Origin: an uncultured Flavobacteriaceae bacterium
Lineage (GTDB): Bacteria > Bacteroidota > Bacteroidia > Flavobacteriales > Flavobacteriaceae
Assembly: GCA_947311745.1 (NCBI GenBank)
Contig: CAMZLT010000074.1
Location: forward strand, 1-9,338
Length of the DNA stretch: 9,338 nucleotides
Direction: 5' to 3'
Within the stretch, counting starts at the first letter, position 1; each line of letters begins with the position of its first letter. The translations under genes and the position numbers were made by a program. Below the pieces are notes generated by a model that saw only the letters and a list, made by a program, of their open reading frames with translations, was not told where the DNA came from and made no database searches. Shown here piece after piece: positions 1 to 6,992 of the stretch.

Positions 1-74
1 ATTACAAAGACAAATTATCTGCTATAATTGAAAATAATCAAAATTTATTTAGCTCAGAATTGGGCTACAATTAG
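1..74 (+). CDS. 3' end of an unrecognised protein gene (5' end outside the window)
   Basis: The frame that starts at position 3 is open from the window edge to a TAG stop at 72-74 and encodes the last 23 residues of a protein. The visible tail begins YKDKLSAIIEN and ends SSELGYN. Its mix of charged, polar and hydrophobic residues looks like real coding sequence. A good intrinsic terminator starts inside the last codons and continues past the stop, as expected at a true gene end. Too little is visible to name a family. An overlapping 61-codon open frame at 28-213 is a much poorer candidate because it is rich in F, C and W and runs through the terminator. Confidence rests mainly on the terminator. 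Confidence 0.55.
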   Translation, partial: YKDKLSAIIENNQNLFSSELGYN

Positions 75-98
75 CTCCCGCTTTTTTATTTATTTTTT
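62..98 (+). terminator. Intrinsic terminator of the upstream + strand gene
   Basis: GGGCTA (62-67) pairs with TAGCTC (72-77) around a CAAT loop, including one G-U pair, giving a six-pair stem. A T-rich tract follows at 82-98. The stem contains the TAG stop of the preceding partial gene. Confidence 0.6.
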
Positions 99-273
99 AA
101 AGGTGTTCGTGAACCACTTCGTTAGGTTTATTTCACTAAAAAATCCCTGTGCTTCCCAATTTTATTGGTGTTTTGACTTTTCATCACGAAAACCTATGAA
201 TTTTTCGGGTTAAGAAAATTTAATAGCATCTTTATTCATTTGTTCTACATATAAAAAAGCTAATTTTATGAAT

Positions 274-307
274 TTTTGCGATTATAGAAAATACATAAAT
301 CGCAAAA
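274..307. repeat. Inverted repeat, 10-bp perfect arms
   Basis: TTTTGCGATT (274-283) and AATCGCAAAA (298-307) are perfect reverse complements separated by 14 nt. Neither side has a clean T-tract, so a terminator is possible but not compelling. It could also be a protein-binding site or the base of a small structured RNA. Confidence 0.45.
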
Positions 308-355
308 GTATTTCTACTACTAAACTACAGATTATTAATTGTCATGCATTTTAAC

Positions 356-370
356 TTTTCGCAACGAAAA
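356..370. repeat. Short hairpin upstream of the peptidase promoter
   Basis: TTTTCG (356-361), loop CAA, CGAAAA (365-370): a perfect 6-bp stem with a 3-nt loop, about 25 bp upstream of the first candidate -7 element. A degenerate copy lies at 177-193, where ACTTTTC and CGAAAA are shared and the centre differs. Confidence 0.35.
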
Positions 371-394
371 TATTTTACGAATTTATAGAAAATA

Positions 395-433
395 TATTTT
401 TGAAGGTATTCTCTTTTAGTTTTCTTATATTTG
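395..433 (+). promoter_or_regulatory. Candidate promoter(s) for the prolyl oligopeptidase gene
   Basis: There are two matches to the Bacteroidota -7 consensus TAnnTTTG: TATTTTTG at 395-402 and TATATTTG at 426-433. TTTG at 399-402 could serve as the -33 element of the second, with a 23-nt spacer, which is at the long end. The TTG at 431-433, the earliest possible start of the reading frame, forms part of the second -7 element. This argues for initiation at the ATG at 455. Leaders would be about 15 nt or 45 nt. Confidence 0.45.
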
Positions 434-454
434 GAAACTATTAAAATATTACCA

Positions 455-2569
455 ATGAAAATTTTAAAAATTCTGTTTGTCTTTTTTGTTATTATCATGT
501 TTAATTCTTGTAAATCGGAAACTAAAATGCGTTTAAAATATCCTAAAACTAAAAAAGAAAATGTAACCGATACTTACTTTGGTGAAAAAATAGTAGATTC
601 ATATCGTTGGCTAGAAAATGATCGTTCTACAGAAACCGAAAATTGGGTAAAACAACAAAATAAAGTAACCTTTTCGTACTTAAAAAAAATACCATTTCGC
701 AATGAAATTCGCAAGCGTTTAGAAAAATTATGGAATTACGAAAAAATCTCTGCACCAAAAAAGCATGGTAATTTTAAGTATTTTTATAAAAATGACGGTT
801 TACAAAACCAATCCATTTTATATAGACAAAAAGAGCAAGAAACACCAGAAATATTTTTAAATCCAAATACTTTTTCAAAAGATGGAACAACTTCATTGGG
901 AGCGATTAAGTTTACAAAAGATGGCAGTTTAGTTGCATATTCCATTTCGGAAGGAGGTTCGGATTGGCGAAAAATTATAGTACTAGATACGAACTCTAAA
1001 AAAATTATTGGTGATACAATTGTTGATGTAAAATTTAGTGATATTTCATGGTATAAAAACGAAGGTTTCTATTACTCTAGTTACGATAAACCTAAAGGAA
1101 GTGAGCTTTCTGCAAAAACCGATCAACATAAAGTATATTATCATAAATTAGGTAAAAAACAAAAAGAGGATACTGTTATTTTTGGTGAAAAAGCACAAGA
1201 AAAACATCGTTATGTTAGTGCAATGGTTACCGATGATAATGCTTATTTATTACTTTCGGCTAGTGTTTCTACTTCAGGAAATAAATTATTTATTAAAGAT
1301 TTGAATAAACCAACATCCGATTTAAAGGTAATTTTAGATCATACCGATAGTGACACGTATCTTTTAGGTAATATCGATTCTACTTTATTTTTAGTAACAA
1401 ATTTAAACGCTCCGAATAAAAAAATAGTAAAAGTAGATGCTTCTAATCCAACACCAAAAAATTGGCAAGATGTAATCTCAGAAACTAAGCAAGTTTTAAC
1501 AGCAACTACTGGTGCTGGTTTTATCTTTTGTGAATATATGGTAGATGCTATCTCTAAAGTAAAGCAATACGATTATTCAGGTAAATTTATACGTGATATT
1601 AAATTGCCTGGTATTGGAAGTGTTAGTGGTTTTTCAGACAAAAAAGATACTTCGGTTTTATACTATAATTTTACCAATTATATTACGCCAAGTACGATTT
1701 ATAAATACGAACCAAAAACAGGTAATTCCGAATTATTCATCCAACCAAAAATTGATTTTAATCCAACTGATTTTGAATCCAAACAAATTTTTTACACATC
1801 AAATGATGGTACTAAAATTCCAATGATTATTACATACAAAAAAGGTTTGAAATTAAATGGTAAAAATCCAACAATTTTATATGGTTATGGTGGTTTTAAT
1901 ATTAGCATTACACCTAATTTTAATGTTGCATATTTGACTTGGTTAGAAAAAGGAGGTGTCTATGCTGTGGCAAATATTCGTGGTGGTGGCGAATACGGAC
2001 GCAAATGGCACGATGCAGGAATTCAACAAAAAAAACAACATGTTTTTGATGATTTTATTGCTGCTGCGGAATACCTTATCGAAAAAAAATATACTTCTAG
2101 TGATTATTTAGCAGTACATGGCAGGTCAAATGGTGGCTTATTGGTAGGAGCTGTTATGACACAGAAACCAGCGTTATTTAAAGTAGCTTTACCAAGTGTT
2201 GGTGTTTTGGATATGTTGCGATACCATACTTTTACCGCAGGAGCTGGTTGGGCTTATGATTACGGAACAGCAGAGCAAAGTAAGGAAATGTTTGCGTATT
2301 TAAAAAAATATTCACCTGTACATAATGTAAAAAAAGGCGTAAAATATCCTGCTACTTTAATTCAAACTGGAGATCACGACGATCGTGTTGTTCCTGCACA
2401 TAGTTTTAAATTTGCAGCTCAATTACAAGATAAAAATACTGGGAATACACCAATTTTAATTCGTATAGAAACCAATGCAGGTCATGGTGCAGGAACACCA
2501 ACTGCAAAAATAATTGATCAATATGCCGATATGTTTGCCTTTACTTTGTACGAAATAGAAAAAAAGTAA
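455..2569 (+). CDS. Prolyl oligopeptidase (S9A family), predicted lipoprotein
   Basis: A serine peptidase that by family cleaves short peptides after proline. The chosen ATG gives 704 residues, close to the roughly 710 of known prolyl oligopeptidases. Residues 1-18 are a lipoprotein signal with cleavage before Cys19 (FNSC), so the enzyme is probably membrane-anchored in the cell envelope rather than cytosolic. The N-terminal helical part carries the family signature DSYRWLEND, followed by the beta-propeller (about 75-430) and the C-terminal alpha/beta-hydrolase domain. The catalytic triad is visible: Ser558 in GRSNGG, Asp642 in DHDDRVVP and His677 in NAGHGAG. Arg644 is the expected substrate-binding arginine, and the conserved RGGGEYG block precedes the serine. 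The frame's earliest codon, a TTG at 431, lies in a candidate -7 element and would spoil the signal peptide. The gene converges with the RDD gene, 6 bp away. A likely role is peptide scavenging in the periplasm; which membrane carries it is not shown. Confidence 0.95.
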   Translation: MKILKILFVFFVIIMFNSCKSETKMRLKYPKTKKENVTDTYFGEKIVDSYRWLENDRSTETENWVKQQNKVTFSYLKKIPFRNEIRKRLEKLWNYEKISAPKKHGNFKYFYKNDGLQNQSILYRQKEQETPEIFLNPNTFSKDGTTSLGAIKFTKDGSLVAYSISEGGSDWRKIIVLDTNSKKIIGDTIVDVKFSDISWYKNEGFYYSSYDKPKGSELSAKTDQHKVYYHKLGKKQKEDTVIFGEKAQEKHRYVSAMVTDDNAYLLLSASVSTSGNKLFIKDLNKPTSDLKVILDHTDSDTYLLGNIDSTLFLVTNLNAPNKKIVKVDASNPTPKNWQDVISETKQVLTATTGAGFIFCEYMVDAISKVKQYDYSGKFIRDIKLPGIGSVSGFSDKKDTSVLYYNFTNYITPSTIYKYEPKTGNSELFIQPKIDFNPTDFESKQIFYTSNDGTKIPMIITYKKGLKLNGKNPTILYGYGGFNISITPNFNVAYLTWLEKGGVYAVANIRGGGEYGRKWHDAGIQQKKQHVFDDFIAAAEYLIEKKYTSSDYLAVHGRSNGGLLVGAVMTQKPALFKVALPSVGVLDMLRYHTFTAGAGWAYDYGTAEQSKEMFAYLKKYSPVHNVKKGVKYPATLIQTGDHDDRVVPAHSFKFAAQLQDKNTGNTPILIRIETNAGHGAGTPTAKIIDQYADMFAFTLYEIEKK

Positions 2570-2575
2570 TATTGG

Positions 2576-3103
2576 TTAAAAAACGATTTTTTGTTCGATA
2601 TCGTTAGCATTTTTTCCTAATTCTTTAAAATCGTGAAACATATTTTTTTTATTATTCCATTTTTCTTCATCTATTACGTATAGATCTGGTAAAGAATCGT
2701 GCCATCCTCTTGCATTAGATCCAAGAAAAGAAAATGCTTCAAACGGAATAAATCTTGCAAAGGTTCTACCAATTATTGTAGATAATTTTGGTTTGTTACC
2801 AAACACATCTACTACTTTTGTTTTTGAAATGTATTTTCCGATGGTTTTTTGTGTGGTACTTTCAAAAATTATATAATACAATACATATATTCCGTAAGAC
2901 ATTACATAGTCTAAAACACCATCTTGATCGGAATTTAAATACTTTATAATGGTTTCACTTTCAAAAAGATAGGTTGAAAGCCCTAAAAGGATTCCTACAA
3001 TAAAAGCAAATAGTAGATATGCAAAAAAATCAACAAAAGCATTTGCTAAACGTTGTCCTTGTGATGCATATACATCCGTTGTAACTTTAAATTTTTCTTG
3101 CAT
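2576..3103 (-). CDS. RDD-family integral membrane protein
   Basis: A 175-residue membrane protein of the RDD family, whose molecular role is generally unknown; some members have been linked to ion transport. Features seen: a GQR motif with Arg18 just before the first hydrophobic segment (about 20-46), Asp25 inside that segment, a second hydrophobic segment (about 66-81) ending in the family-like FEST, then GKYISKTKVVDVFG, an IGRTFARFIP block at about 111-120, and GWHD (Asp136) near the third hydrophobic region. A charged hydrophilic tail follows from about 145. The N-terminal end is cytoplasmic by family topology. It lies downstream of nrdA on the same strand, but a strong terminator sits between them, only 13 nt before its ATG. 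Transcription therefore probably depends on readthrough or on a promoter I cannot see. The ATG at 3103 is the only sensible start and has no Shine-Dalgarno sequence. Confidence 0.85.
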   Translation of the reverse strand: MQEKFKVTTDVYASQGQRLANAFVDFFAYLLFAFIVGILLGLSTYLFESETIIKYLNSDQDGVLDYVMSYGIYVLYYIIFESTTQKTIGKYISKTKVVDVFGNKPKLSTIIGRTFARFIPFEAFSFLGSNARGWHDSLPDLYVIDEEKWNNKKNMFHDFKELGKNANDIEQKIVF

Positions 3104-3110
3104 TATTGTT

Positions 3111-3149
3111 ATATAAAAACACTTCGTAAGTTGTTTTTACGAAGTGTTT
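3111..3149 (-). terminator. Intrinsic terminator after nrdA
   Basis: AAACACTTCGTAA (3117-3129) and TTACGAAGTGTTT (3137-3149) form a perfect 13-bp stem with a 7-nt loop. On the minus strand the stem begins 12 nt after the nrdA stop codon and runs into TTTTTATAT. It also lies immediately before the RDD start codon, so it could act as an attenuator for that gene. Confidence 0.8.
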
Positions 3150-3161
3150 GTAGGTTAATTT

Positions 3162-5540
3162 TTAAGATCCACACATTAAACAATCGTCAGGATTATTTTG
3201 CGAATCGATTATCATTTGTTTTAACTCTTCGGCAGATAATGGCTTTTCTTCTTCTTGTTTTTTAGAAACCGTAAATTGAATGGCATTTACTGCAGATTTT
3301 GTTCTAAGATAATACATTCCTGTTTTTAAACCACTTTTCCAAGCGTAAAAATGCATGGAAGTTAATTTTCCAAAATCTGGGTCTTGCATAAATAAGTTTA
3401 AGGATTGTGATTGATCAATAAAATAACCTCTTTGTCTTGCCATATCAATAATATCACGCATTTTAAGTTCCCAAACAGTTTTATACAAGTCTTTTAAATC
3501 TTGCGGAATTGCTTCAATATGTTGAATAGAACCATTTGCACGCATGATTTCTTCTTTCATATTATTATCCCAAAGTCCTAATTCTACTAAGTCTTCTAGT
3601 AAGTGTTTGTTTACTATAATAAATTCGCCTGACAATACCCTTCTGGTATAAATATTTGAGGTATATGGTTCAAAAGCTTCATTGTTTCCTAAAATTTGCG
3701 ATGTAGATGCTGTTGGCATTGGAGCTACTAAAAGCGAATTACGAACACCGTTTTTTAGTACTTGTTTGCGTAGTTTTTTCCAATCCCATCTTCCGCTAAG
3801 GCTATCTTCAGAAATATTCCAAAGGTTAAATTGGAATTGTCCTTCGCTCATTGGTGAACCTTTAAAAGTAGAATATGCTCCTTTGCTTTTAGCCATTTCC
3901 ATAGAGGAAGTTACTGCTGCAAAGTAAATGGTTTCAAAAATTTCTTGATTTAATTTTTTTGCTTCGTCACTTGTAAATGGCATTCGTAAAGTAATGAAAG
4001 TGTCTGCTAAACCTTGTACGCCTAATCCTACAGGACGATGGCGAAAATTAGAGTTTTCTGCTTCTTTTACAGGATAGAAATTGCGTTCAATAACAGTATC
4101 TAGGTTACGCGTAATTTTTTTAGTTACTTTAAATAATTTTTTGTGGTCAAAGAATTTATTTCCGTCTTTATCTTCAGAAATATACATTGGTAAAGCAATT
4201 GATGCAAGGTTACATACTGCAACTTCATCTTTTGCTGTATATTCCATAATTTCGGTACAAAGATTTGAAGAGCGTATTACGCCTAAATTCTTTTGGTTAG
4301 ATTTACGATTAACCGAATCTTTGTATAACATATATGGATTACCAGTTTCGATTTGTGCTTCTAGAATTTTTTCCCAAAGTTTACGAGCTTTAATGGTTTT
4401 TCGACCTTTTCCTATTTTTTCGTAACCGGTGTATAATTTTTCAAATTCTTCGCTATAGGTATCGAATAAATGCGGACATTCATTAGGACACATTAATGTC
4501 CAGTCTTCATCTGCTTCGACACGTTTCATAAATAAATCAGGGATCCACATTGCGTAGAATAAATCTCTTGCTCTCATTTCTTCCTTTCCGTGATTTTTCT
4601 TTAAGTCTAAAAAGTCAAAAATATCGGCATGCCAAGGTTCCATATAAACGGCAAAAGAGCCTTTACGTTTTCCACCACCTTGATCTACATATCTTGCGGT
4701 ATCGTTATATACTTGTAACATTGGTACGATTCCGTTAGAAGTTCCGTTTGTTCCTCTAATGTACGAACCTCTTGCTCGTATATTATGGATGGATATACCA
4801 ATTCCTCCTGCAGATTGTGAAATTTTTGCAGTTTGTTTTAGTGTGTCGTAAATTCCGTCAATACTATCATCTTGCATTTGTAATAAAAAGCAAGAGGACA
4901 TTTGTGGTTTTGGTGTTCCTGCGTTAAATAATGTAGGTGTTGCATGTGTAAACATACGTTTAGACATTAACTCGTAAGTTTCAATAGCAGCATCTAAATC
5001 TTCTTTATGAATACCTATTGAAACACGCATTAGCATGTGTTGTGGTCTTTCGGCAATTTCTCCATTAATTTTTAATAAATAAGAGCGTTCTAGGGTTTTA
5101 AATCCAAAATAATCGTATCCAAAATCTCTATTATAAATAATTGTAGAGTCTAATTTTGCAGCATTATCCATAATTATTTTATAGACATCATCAGCAATCA
5201 TAGGTCCTTTTTTACCAGTACGAGGATTTACATAATTATATAAATCTGTCATTACTTCGGAAAATGATTTTTTGGTATTTTTATGCAGGTTAGAAACCGA
5301 AACACGTGCTGCTAATTTTGCATAATCAGGATGGTTTATGGTCATGGTAGCTGCAATCTCTGCAGCAAGGTTATCTAATTCGGAAGTGGTAACGCCGTCA
5401 TAAATCCCTTCAATAACACGCATAGCAATTTTCACAGGATCTACTAATTTGTTTAATCCGTAGCACATTTTACGAATTCTTGAAGTAATTTTATCAAACA
5501 TTACTGGTTCTTTGCGACCGTCTCTTTTTACTACATCCAT
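3162..5540 (-). CDS. nrdA: Ribonucleoside-diphosphate reductase class I, alpha subunit
   Basis: The large subunit of class I ribonucleotide reductase, which reduces ribonucleoside diphosphates to deoxy forms in the cytosol with NrdB. The protein has 792 residues. An N-terminal ATP-cone (about 1-90, starting MDVVKRDGR) implies allosteric on/off control by ATP/dATP. Visible active-site residues are Cys217 (SSCFLL) and Cys443 (VAVCNLAS) as the redox pair, and Asn426, Cys428 and Glu430 (SNLCTE) as the thiyl-radical site. Tyr743-Tyr744 (GMYYLRT) belong to the radical path, and Cys787 and Cys790 in the tail CLMCGS take electrons from thioredoxin or glutaredoxin. The start at 5540 is preferred over upstream codons at 5612 and 5609 because the family begins at this methionine, and the codon at 5612 lies in a candidate -7 element. 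The upstream 24 residues would be a basic, non-conserved extension. The sequence closely resembles eukaryotic RRM1, as I recall it. It is downstream of nrdB, with a 141-nt gap. Confidence 0.97.
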   Translation of the reverse strand: MDVVKRDGRKEPVMFDKITSRIRKMCYGLNKLVDPVKIAMRVIEGIYDGVTTSELDNLAAEIAATMTINHPDYAKLAARVSVSNLHKNTKKSFSEVMTDLYNYVNPRTGKKGPMIADDVYKIIMDNAAKLDSTIIYNRDFGYDYFGFKTLERSYLLKINGEIAERPQHMLMRVSIGIHKEDLDAAIETYELMSKRMFTHATPTLFNAGTPKPQMSSCFLLQMQDDSIDGIYDTLKQTAKISQSAGGIGISIHNIRARGSYIRGTNGTSNGIVPMLQVYNDTARYVDQGGGKRKGSFAVYMEPWHADIFDFLDLKKNHGKEEMRARDLFYAMWIPDLFMKRVEADEDWTLMCPNECPHLFDTYSEEFEKLYTGYEKIGKGRKTIKARKLWEKILEAQIETGNPYMLYKDSVNRKSNQKNLGVIRSSNLCTEIMEYTAKDEVAVCNLASIALPMYISEDKDGNKFFDHKKLFKVTKKITRNLDTVIERNFYPVKEAENSNFRHRPVGLGVQGLADTFITLRMPFTSDEAKKLNQEIFETIYFAAVTSSMEMAKSKGAYSTFKGSPMSEGQFQFNLWNISEDSLSGRWDWKKLRKQVLKNGVRNSLLVAPMPTASTSQILGNNEAFEPYTSNIYTRRVLSGEFIIVNKHLLEDLVELGLWDNNMKEEIMRANGSIQHIEAIPQDLKDLYKTVWELKMRDIIDMARQRGYFIDQSQSLNLFMQDPDFGKLTSMHFYAWKSGLKTGMYYLRTKSAVNAIQFTVSKKQEEEKPLSAEELKQMIIDSQNNPDDCLMCGS

Positions 5541-5609
5541 GTTTTTTAGTTTTTGGTGGTTATATATTTTTCTTTTTCTTTTGGTTTTATTAGACAACAA
5601 GACATACAT

Positions 5610-5640
5610 CAAACATATTATTTAATATAATATTTTAAAA
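5610..5640 (-). promoter_or_regulatory. Candidate nrdA promoter
   Basis: On the minus strand TATGTTTG (5617-5610) matches the -7 consensus TAnnTTTG exactly. Nineteen nt upstream is TTTT (5640-5637), a one-mismatch version of the -33 TTTG. The predicted transcript would have a leader of roughly 60 nt before the ATG at 5540. The element lies between the nrdB terminator-like hairpin and nrdA, which is the right place for a separate nrdA promoter. Confidence 0.45.
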
Positions 5641-5651
5641 TGCACCTCTTA

Positions 5652-5682
5652 ATATAAAAGCGTATATCGTCTTACCGCTTTT
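5652..5682 (-). terminator. Terminator-like hairpin between nrdB and nrdA
   Basis: AAAAGC (5656-5661) plus GTA (5662-5664) pair with TAC (5673-5675) and GCTTTT (5677-5682), giving nine pairs with one bulged C and an 8-nt loop. On the minus strand it starts at the nrdB stop codon and ends in TTTTATATT. The stem is mostly A-T outside the centre, so termination may be partial. Confidence 0.45.
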
Positions 5683-6653
5683 TAAAAATCAGCATCAAAA
5701 GCAATACTTCCTGTTCCGCCAGATTTCACGCCTGCTTTTTGGTATTCGGAAACTCTTTTTTCGAAAAAATTAGTTTTTCCTTCTAGAGAGATCATTTCCA
5801 TAAAATCAAATGGATTAGAGACGTTGTAAACTTTTTCACAACCGTATTCTAATAATAATCTATCGGTTACAAATTTTAAATACTGTGTCATTAATTTAGC
5901 ATTCATTCCTATTAAGCTTACTGGTAAGGATTCGGTAATAAATTCTTTTTCAATGTTTAAGGCGTCTACTAAAATTTCGGTGATTTTAGATTTTGGTACT
6001 TTATTAACAATGTGATTTTGATGTAAGTGTACTGCAAAATCTGCGTGTAAACCTTCATCACGGTTAATTAATTCGTTAGAGAAGGTTAAACCAGGAAGTA
6101 ATCCTCGTTTTTTCATCCAAAAAATAGAGCAAAAAGCACCAGAAAAGAAAATACCTTCTACTGCTGAAAATGCTATCAATCGTTCGGCGAAGCTGTCGCT
6201 TTCAATCCATTTTAAAGCCCAATTTGCTTTTTTTGCTATGGCAGGAAATATTTCAATTGCACGAAATAATTCGTCTTTTTCTTTTTCATTTTTAATATAG
6301 GTATCAATCAGAAGTGAATATACTTCGGAATGAATATTCTCCATCATTATTTGAAATCCATAGAAAAATTTAGCCTCGGAATATTGTACTTCTGAAATAA
6401 AATTTTCTGCTAGATTTTCGTTTACAATACCATCGCTTGCTGCAAAAAAGGCAAGGATATGTTTTATAAAATACCGTTCATCATCATTTAATCTCTCTTC
6501 CCAATCTTTCACATCTTGCTCTAAATCAATTTCTTCTGCAGTCCAAAAAGATGCTTGTTGCTTTTTATACCAATCCCAAATATCATGGTGTTGGATAGGA
6601 AAAATTACAAAACGGTCGCTATTTGGTGCTAAAATTGGTTCAGTGTTGGTCAT
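5682..6653 (-). CDS. nrdB: Ribonucleoside-diphosphate reductase class I, beta (radical) subunit
   Basis: The small subunit of class I ribonucleotide reductase. It holds a dinuclear metal site and a tyrosyl radical and partners with NrdA. The chosen ATG gives 323 residues. The metal ligands are all visible: Asp74 (AASDGIVNEN), Glu105 and His108 (MENIHSE), Glu166 (AVEGIFF), and Glu200 and His203 (RDEGLH). Tyr112, four residues after His108, sits where the stable radical forms, so this is the tyrosyl-radical type and not a Phe-substituted class Ic form. Tyr304 (EYQKAG) fits the mobile C-terminal tyrosine of the radical path, and the tail ending DADF is the docking segment for NrdA. In-frame codons upstream to 6713 add a 20-residue extension with no family similarity, so 6653 is preferred. 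The sequence closely resembles eukaryotic RRM2 as I recall it. A possible DnaA box and a dyad lie upstream. Confidence 0.96.
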   Translation of the reverse strand: MTNTEPILAPNSDRFVIFPIQHHDIWDWYKKQQASFWTAEEIDLEQDVKDWEERLNDDERYFIKHILAFFAASDGIVNENLAENFISEVQYSEAKFFYGFQIMMENIHSEVYSLLIDTYIKNEKEKDELFRAIEIFPAIAKKANWALKWIESDSFAERLIAFSAVEGIFFSGAFCSIFWMKKRGLLPGLTFSNELINRDEGLHADFAVHLHQNHIVNKVPKSKITEILVDALNIEKEFITESLPVSLIGMNAKLMTQYLKFVTDRLLLEYGCEKVYNVSNPFDFMEMISLEGKTNFFEKRVSEYQKAGVKSGGTGSIAFDADF

Positions 6654-6700
6654 TTTCAAATGTTTTTTTTTAGAATTAAGGGAGAAATTATGGGTGAAAT

Positions 6701-6717
6701 TTCTTTGAAACAAAGAA
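6701..6717. promoter_or_regulatory. Perfect dyad in the nrdB leader
   Basis: TTCTTTG (6701-6707), AAA, CAAAGAA (6711-6717): 7-bp perfect arms with a 3-nt centre, 48-64 nt upstream of the nrdB ATG. It could be an operator or an RNA hairpin in the 5' leader. It does not resemble the NrdR box as I recall it. Confidence 0.4.
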
Positions 6718-6737
6718 CGAAAAAAAATGTGTTAAAA

Positions 6738-6768
6738 CAAAAGCATACTTATTCACAAGTTAAGGCAA
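6738..6768 (-). promoter_or_regulatory. Weak candidate nrdB promoter
   Basis: On the minus strand TTG (6768-6766) is followed after 18 nt by TATGCTTTTG (6747-6738). This resembles the -7 element but has one extra base between TA and the T-run. No exact TAnnTTTG occurs upstream of nrdB on this strand, so this is the best candidate, held loosely. Confidence 0.25.
6749..6757 (+). promoter_or_regulatory. DnaA-box match upstream of nrdB
   Basis: TTATTCACA fits the relaxed DnaA-box consensus TTWTNCACA at all positions. It lies in the spacer of the weak nrdB promoter candidate, about 100 bp before the ATG. A second, one-mismatch box in the opposite orientation is at 6728-6736 (TTTAACACA on the minus strand). 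In Escherichia coli the nrdAB operon is known to respond to DnaA. A single 9-mer can occur by chance, so this is suggestive only. Confidence 0.35.
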
Positions 6769-6955
6769 GTTTTTAACAATTTGCAAAAAAAGCCATTTTT
6801 TTAATAAAAATATTTTTTTGTAAAATATTGATTTATAATTGTTTAATTTGTTGAAATTTAGCTACTAGCGAATTTTACTACGATTGCATTAAAACGTCAG
6901 AAATAAAAAAATGGATGTTTTTTTTAAAAATTTTTGTTGCTTAATTTTTTAGAAA
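6769..6955. other. AT-rich intergenic stretch upstream of nrdB
   Basis: Together with its flanks this is part of a 427-bp gene-free interval (6654-7080). The stretch consists largely of A- and T-runs, with a few G/C-containing words near 6858-6900. I see no reading frame with protein-like composition and no tRNA-like fold. Upstream activation of nrdB by intrinsically curved DNA is possible but not demonstrable by eye. Confidence 0.4.
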
Positions 6956-6986
6956 TTGCCATATTATTTTTATAAGATTAGATTTG
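6956..6986 (+). promoter_or_regulatory. Candidate + strand promoter in the nrdB upstream region
   Basis: TTG (6956-6958), a 20-nt spacer, then TAGATTTG (6979-6986), an exact -7 match. No protein gene on the + strand follows. The only downstream feature is the hairpin at 7013-7047, which would end a transcript of about 55 nt. Confidence 0.35.
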
Positions 6987-6992
6987 TAATAC

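Larger units (their letters stand above)
99..394. other. Intergenic stretch without a supported gene
   Basis: About 300 bp between the first terminator and the promoter of the peptidase gene. Open frames here are short and have unnatural composition. I see no tRNA, rRNA or recognisable riboswitch. The only structure I can point to is two inverted repeats (274-307 and 356-370) and a degenerate repeat of the second one at about 177-193. Confidence 0.5.

Noticed and set aside
28..213. 61-codon open frame on the + strand
   Set aside because: Overlaps the better-supported gene end at 74 and its terminator, is rich in Phe, Cys and Trp, and shows no recognisable motif.
431..454. Upstream TTG start adding 8 residues to the prolyl oligopeptidase
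   Set aside because: The TTG is part of a TAnnTTTG element, and the ATG at 455 gives a standard lipoprotein signal peptide.
3682..3927. 81-codon open frame antisense to nrdA
   Set aside because: Same reason: a shadow of the conserved nrdA coding sequence.
4081..4425. 114-codon open frame antisense to nrdA
   Set aside because: Lies wholly within nrdA, whose protein is unmistakable. Its composition is that of a reverse-strand shadow.
5541..5612. 24-residue N-terminal extension of NrdA
   Set aside because: The extension is not conserved in the family, its first codon lies in a candidate -7 element, and the ATP-cone begins at the methionine encoded at 5540.
6654..6713. 20-residue N-terminal extension of NrdB
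   Set aside because: No family similarity. It is read from leader DNA containing the dyad at 6701-6717, and the ATG at 6653 fits the family.
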